A stretch of 64,000 nt of DNA from Physcomitrium patens (Eukaryota > Streptophyta > Bryopsida > Funariales > Funariaceae), in assembly GCF_000002425.4 (NCBI RefSeq), contig NC_037266.1:4411350-4475349 (forward strand), given 5' to 3'. Positions 61,409-64,000 of this stretch are shown piece after piece. Every line of letters starts with the position of its first letter. Position 1 is the stretch's first letter. Under the pieces are notes generated by a model. It had not been told where the DNA came from. It searched no databases and saw only the letters and a list, made by a program, of their open reading frames with translations. The position numbers and the translations under genes were made by a program.

Positions 61409-63551
61409 AAAAAAAAAAAAAAAACGATTGCATGAAATCGGTTCCACTGTCCTGCTGGCTCTCTGTATCTGTGACGAACATCGTTCATCCTACATCACAC
61501 ACACACACACACACATCTGTATGTATGTATATATGTGTATGTATATATATATATATATATATATTTCTCTGTGTGTATATATAAACATGTATGAAACACC
61601 GAAAGTTCTGTTATTTCCAATCAGAATGGGTGTAAATACATAGAGAACAAGATCATACTTGTGCGCGACGACAGTTTGCGTCATCTCAAAGGAAGAGAAG
61701 ACGTCTTCAGTGGCCTCCTCCACAGCATCACACAGCTTGCCTGTGCAGAATGATTAAGGGGAAACAAATAAGTTTACAAGAATGATTTTGGTTGTTCCGA
61801 GAAGAAAAAAGAAAGAAAGGCGTTGTAGCTTTGTGCTTGAGAATCGTGCCTAGCAAAGGTTCTTGTGTAGTGATCACAACTGCAAATTGTAAATCTGACA
61901 GCAGGCTGAAACGTGAACGAAATCTCGTCAAAGAAGGGTCTTGGTACCAGATGCAGAATTGCCACCGAACGTCATCTCAAACACTCAGATGAGTAAAACA
62001 GTCGAAAGGGGTAACAAGACTTACCAAACGCATCAGTCGATGCAAGACCCACCTCCCCAGTCATCGACTGGAAAATCTTCGACCCTTTTTTATTAGCTGC
62101 CTATCATGTCTACTCATGAATTTTGCCTCCTTCACATTGCCATTGACACCTCTCACTACATTCGCAGTTGCCCGGGATATATTACGAACCCTGAATACAC
62201 CGATTCCCACAGACAAGTCTTGAATGAGAAACAAAACAATCCATAATCACCAAAAAACAATCTGGCTGGATTACAAAGACAATCGGTTGTGGTAAACATG
62301 ACCAAACCAACACCACAAATCCATATCCTCTTCATTTTAGGGAGTAGGAAGAAAAGAATGCCACTTTAATTGAGTACGAAGAAAGCACCGCTTCGTGTTC
62401 CAAAGGGCTTTTAGAGTGATAGTGCTTGGCTTGTCATTCGAATTAAGCTTGCTCTTCATGCAAATGGTGCCCTTCTCAAGCTGCTCTACAATGGAGTCCC
62501 GAACCCAAGAGATTCCACGAATGATTTGGCCTGTACCAGTTGCAATGGCCCTCGCAGAGCTTGACCCATAATCATCGGCATTTGGCGCCATGGTCGTCCA
62601 AAATGCAGCCTTATTCTCTTCCGTAGTATCGATCTGATCATAGCCCCCGATGTTAGTTGAATCATACATGCAGTTCTGGAATTAACAAGATGAACAATCA
62701 CAAAGTTGATAACAACTTGGATTTTCTTTTTTCTTCTTTACTTCCTTACATTTTTATTTCCACCCTTGGAGGTCCAACACATTTGCATTTCTTACCTGCT
62801 TGCCGTCACTTCATAATACTTCCTTGACCACCATACTTTCTATCTGGTTTGGCTGAAGGAGCAACGAATTCGTTCCCTTTCTCATGTAATGGCAACTGTT
62901 GCGTATTCTGAATAAACTTGTTTTTTTGTTGATCTCCATGTACAAGGGTTGGAGATGAAAAGGAACTGTGCAAAGATAATAGTTCATCTAACTGCTTGAA
63001 CTCTTTCTCATGATCCTTATGGTCCGGAAACGTCACTCCGTAATTCAGCGTTACTAAGCGATCACCCTGCAGAGCACAAACAACACAGGAACCCATTCGC
63101 TCTCTGGAACCATAGAGACAAACGCAACATACTCACAGAGACGAATTTCATTACCTGGCCGTATTTTCTGCTTGAATGAAGGAACTGTACTACAGAAGTT
63201 TCAGGAGTAAATATTTGAAGCGACTCACTCCCAGTGTCCTCATCCAAAGTGGAGGTGTGAAGAAGTAATGAGTAGGATCGATTTTAACATTTAGCACATC
63301 ATACATCAAAAGGCCAATGCAAGTCCTCTCCAACACGCACAATCACAACACTGCCGTTGCCCTTTTGAGTAATGCGGACGATTGAGAAGGGGTCAGTTGC
63401 CAATCGAGGGTTCTGTTGCTCATCAACAAGGTGCACAATTGCAGCTGGAGTCGAAAACAAGCATTCTTCTCGAGGATTAAGAGGACGATTATTTGCGGAG
63501 TCGACATGTTTTCCAAAGTCTCCTCCTTTGCCACCTCCTCCTCTGACACCC
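61409..63551 (-). pseudogene. Senescence/spartin-domain (ERD7-like) gene, apparently decaying
   Basis: Plant ERD7-type proteins associate with membranes and lipid droplets under stress. Minus-strand segments in family order are: 63,551-63,305 (PAAIVHLVDEQ, DPFSIVRI, VRVGEDLHWP), 63,238-63,155, 63,066-about 62,800 (LVTLNYGVTF), 62,675-62,389 (ARAIATGTGQIIRGI), 62,190-62,150 (VRNISRATANVV), 62,096-62,025 (MTGEVGLASTDAFG), 61,740-61,659 (KLCDAVEEATEDVFSS) and 61,468 onward (YREPAGQ). Most borders are GT/AG and agree in phase. Signs of decay: no in-frame ATG for the first segment; an in-frame TGA at 62,808-62,806, ten bases before the best donor (62,796), with phase not matching the next exon; and the last exon running into an A/T tract at 61,409-61,425 before the family's usual C-terminus. 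An unusual splice pattern remains possible. Confidence 0.6.
61496..61563. repeat. (CA)n and (TA)n microsatellites in the ERD7-like locus
   Basis: (CA)n at about 61,496-61,514, TATG-type repeats, then (TA)n at about 61,541-61,563 lie between the last two recognisable exons. Confidence 0.85.
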
Positions 63552-64000
63552 CTGCGTATATTTTGGGGTAAAGCGAGGAATGAAGGTATTCGAGATAAGT
63601 AGAGAAACCATAAAAGATGATGAGTCTTGCTCCTCACAATGCTCAAATATTCTCAGTAACGTACATTATACCGAGTACCTCATACTTAATATGTACTCTG
63701 TATTATACTACATACCCTCTACTTAAGTACATACATATAGGCACTATTGCTTGTGTAGGATATGTCTTGTAGTTCTTGTTTGTCATGTTTCATATCCTTT
63801 TTGGTTTGCTTAGAGAGTGTAATGAACTTAGAGAGTATAGAAAAAAATCATATGCAAAGGGTTCTAATAGATTGCTTGTAGAGCATCCAAAATTGAGTTT
63901 TTTTGTCTTTTTCTTGTGAATGTTCAATACAAAATATTCAAGTTTAATATAATATTTAGCTTATTTCTATCATATCTCTTATCAATTGACATATGGTCCT
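63552..64000. other. Region upstream of the ERD7-like locus
   Basis: No start exon for the ERD7-like gene was found. From about 63,650 the DNA is A+T rich, with short TACT/TACATAC repeats. The remaining N-terminal part may lie beyond the window or be lost. Confidence 0.35.

Noticed and set aside
29055-61563. CRISPR array, bacterial operon or organellar signal
   Set aside because: Repeats are microsatellites, LTRs or diverged tandem arrays without regular spacers, and all genes have spliceosomal introns of plant type.

Overview
The window looks like nuclear DNA of a land plant, most likely a moss of the Physcomitrium type. The evidence is plant-type gene families with short canonical introns, many (TA)n microsatellites, and long A+T-rich stretches of very old Ty3/gypsy elements around small, GC-richer gene islands. 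Species assignment is an inference from style and family content; no database was searched.

Layout. About 1-29,600 is a pile of decayed LTR retrotransposons. There are two minus-strand chromovirus copies (A, 1-3,560; B, 20,095-28,235), a plus-strand gypsy fossil (gag at 9,147 to a pol end near 18,270) interrupted by other repeat material, and a minus-strand gypsy remnant (14,546-15,615). Three copies of a 1.6-2.1 kb LTR-like repeat carry telomere-like CCTAAAT arrays; two of them form a head-to-head inverted repeat at 4,175-7,909. About 29,900-45,650 is the gene island: a complete GDP-mannose 4,6-dehydratase gene (plus), a 583-586 residue coiled-coil protein gene (minus), and a 13-exon JmjC histone demethylase gene of the KDM3/IBM1-JMJ25 type with an N-terminal WRC motif (minus). 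About 45,660-52,600 is again decayed LTR DNA, including a plus-strand chromovirus (C) with a recognisable chromodomain. 52,627-59,453 is mixed single-copy DNA bounded by two related MITEs sitting in TA repeats. 61,409-63,551 holds exons of a senescence/spartin-domain (ERD7-like) gene on the minus strand that looks broken.

Most notable observation. Between the protease-like and reverse-transcriptase-like parts of the plus-strand gypsy fossil, two open stretches (11,531-11,707 and 11,755-11,933) resemble motif I and motif IV of C5 cytosine DNA methyltransferases. The pol end has a PHD-like Cys/His stretch near 18,140-18,265. This suggests a retrotransposon family that carried its own DNA methyltransferase and a chromatin-reader-like module. 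All of it is fossil here.

The three host genes do not form a pathway. GMD supplies GDP-fucose precursor in the cytosol, the JmjC protein should remove H3K9 methylation, and the coiled-coil protein is of unknown role. Exon borders were read by eye from reading frame, GT/AG sites and family conservation.
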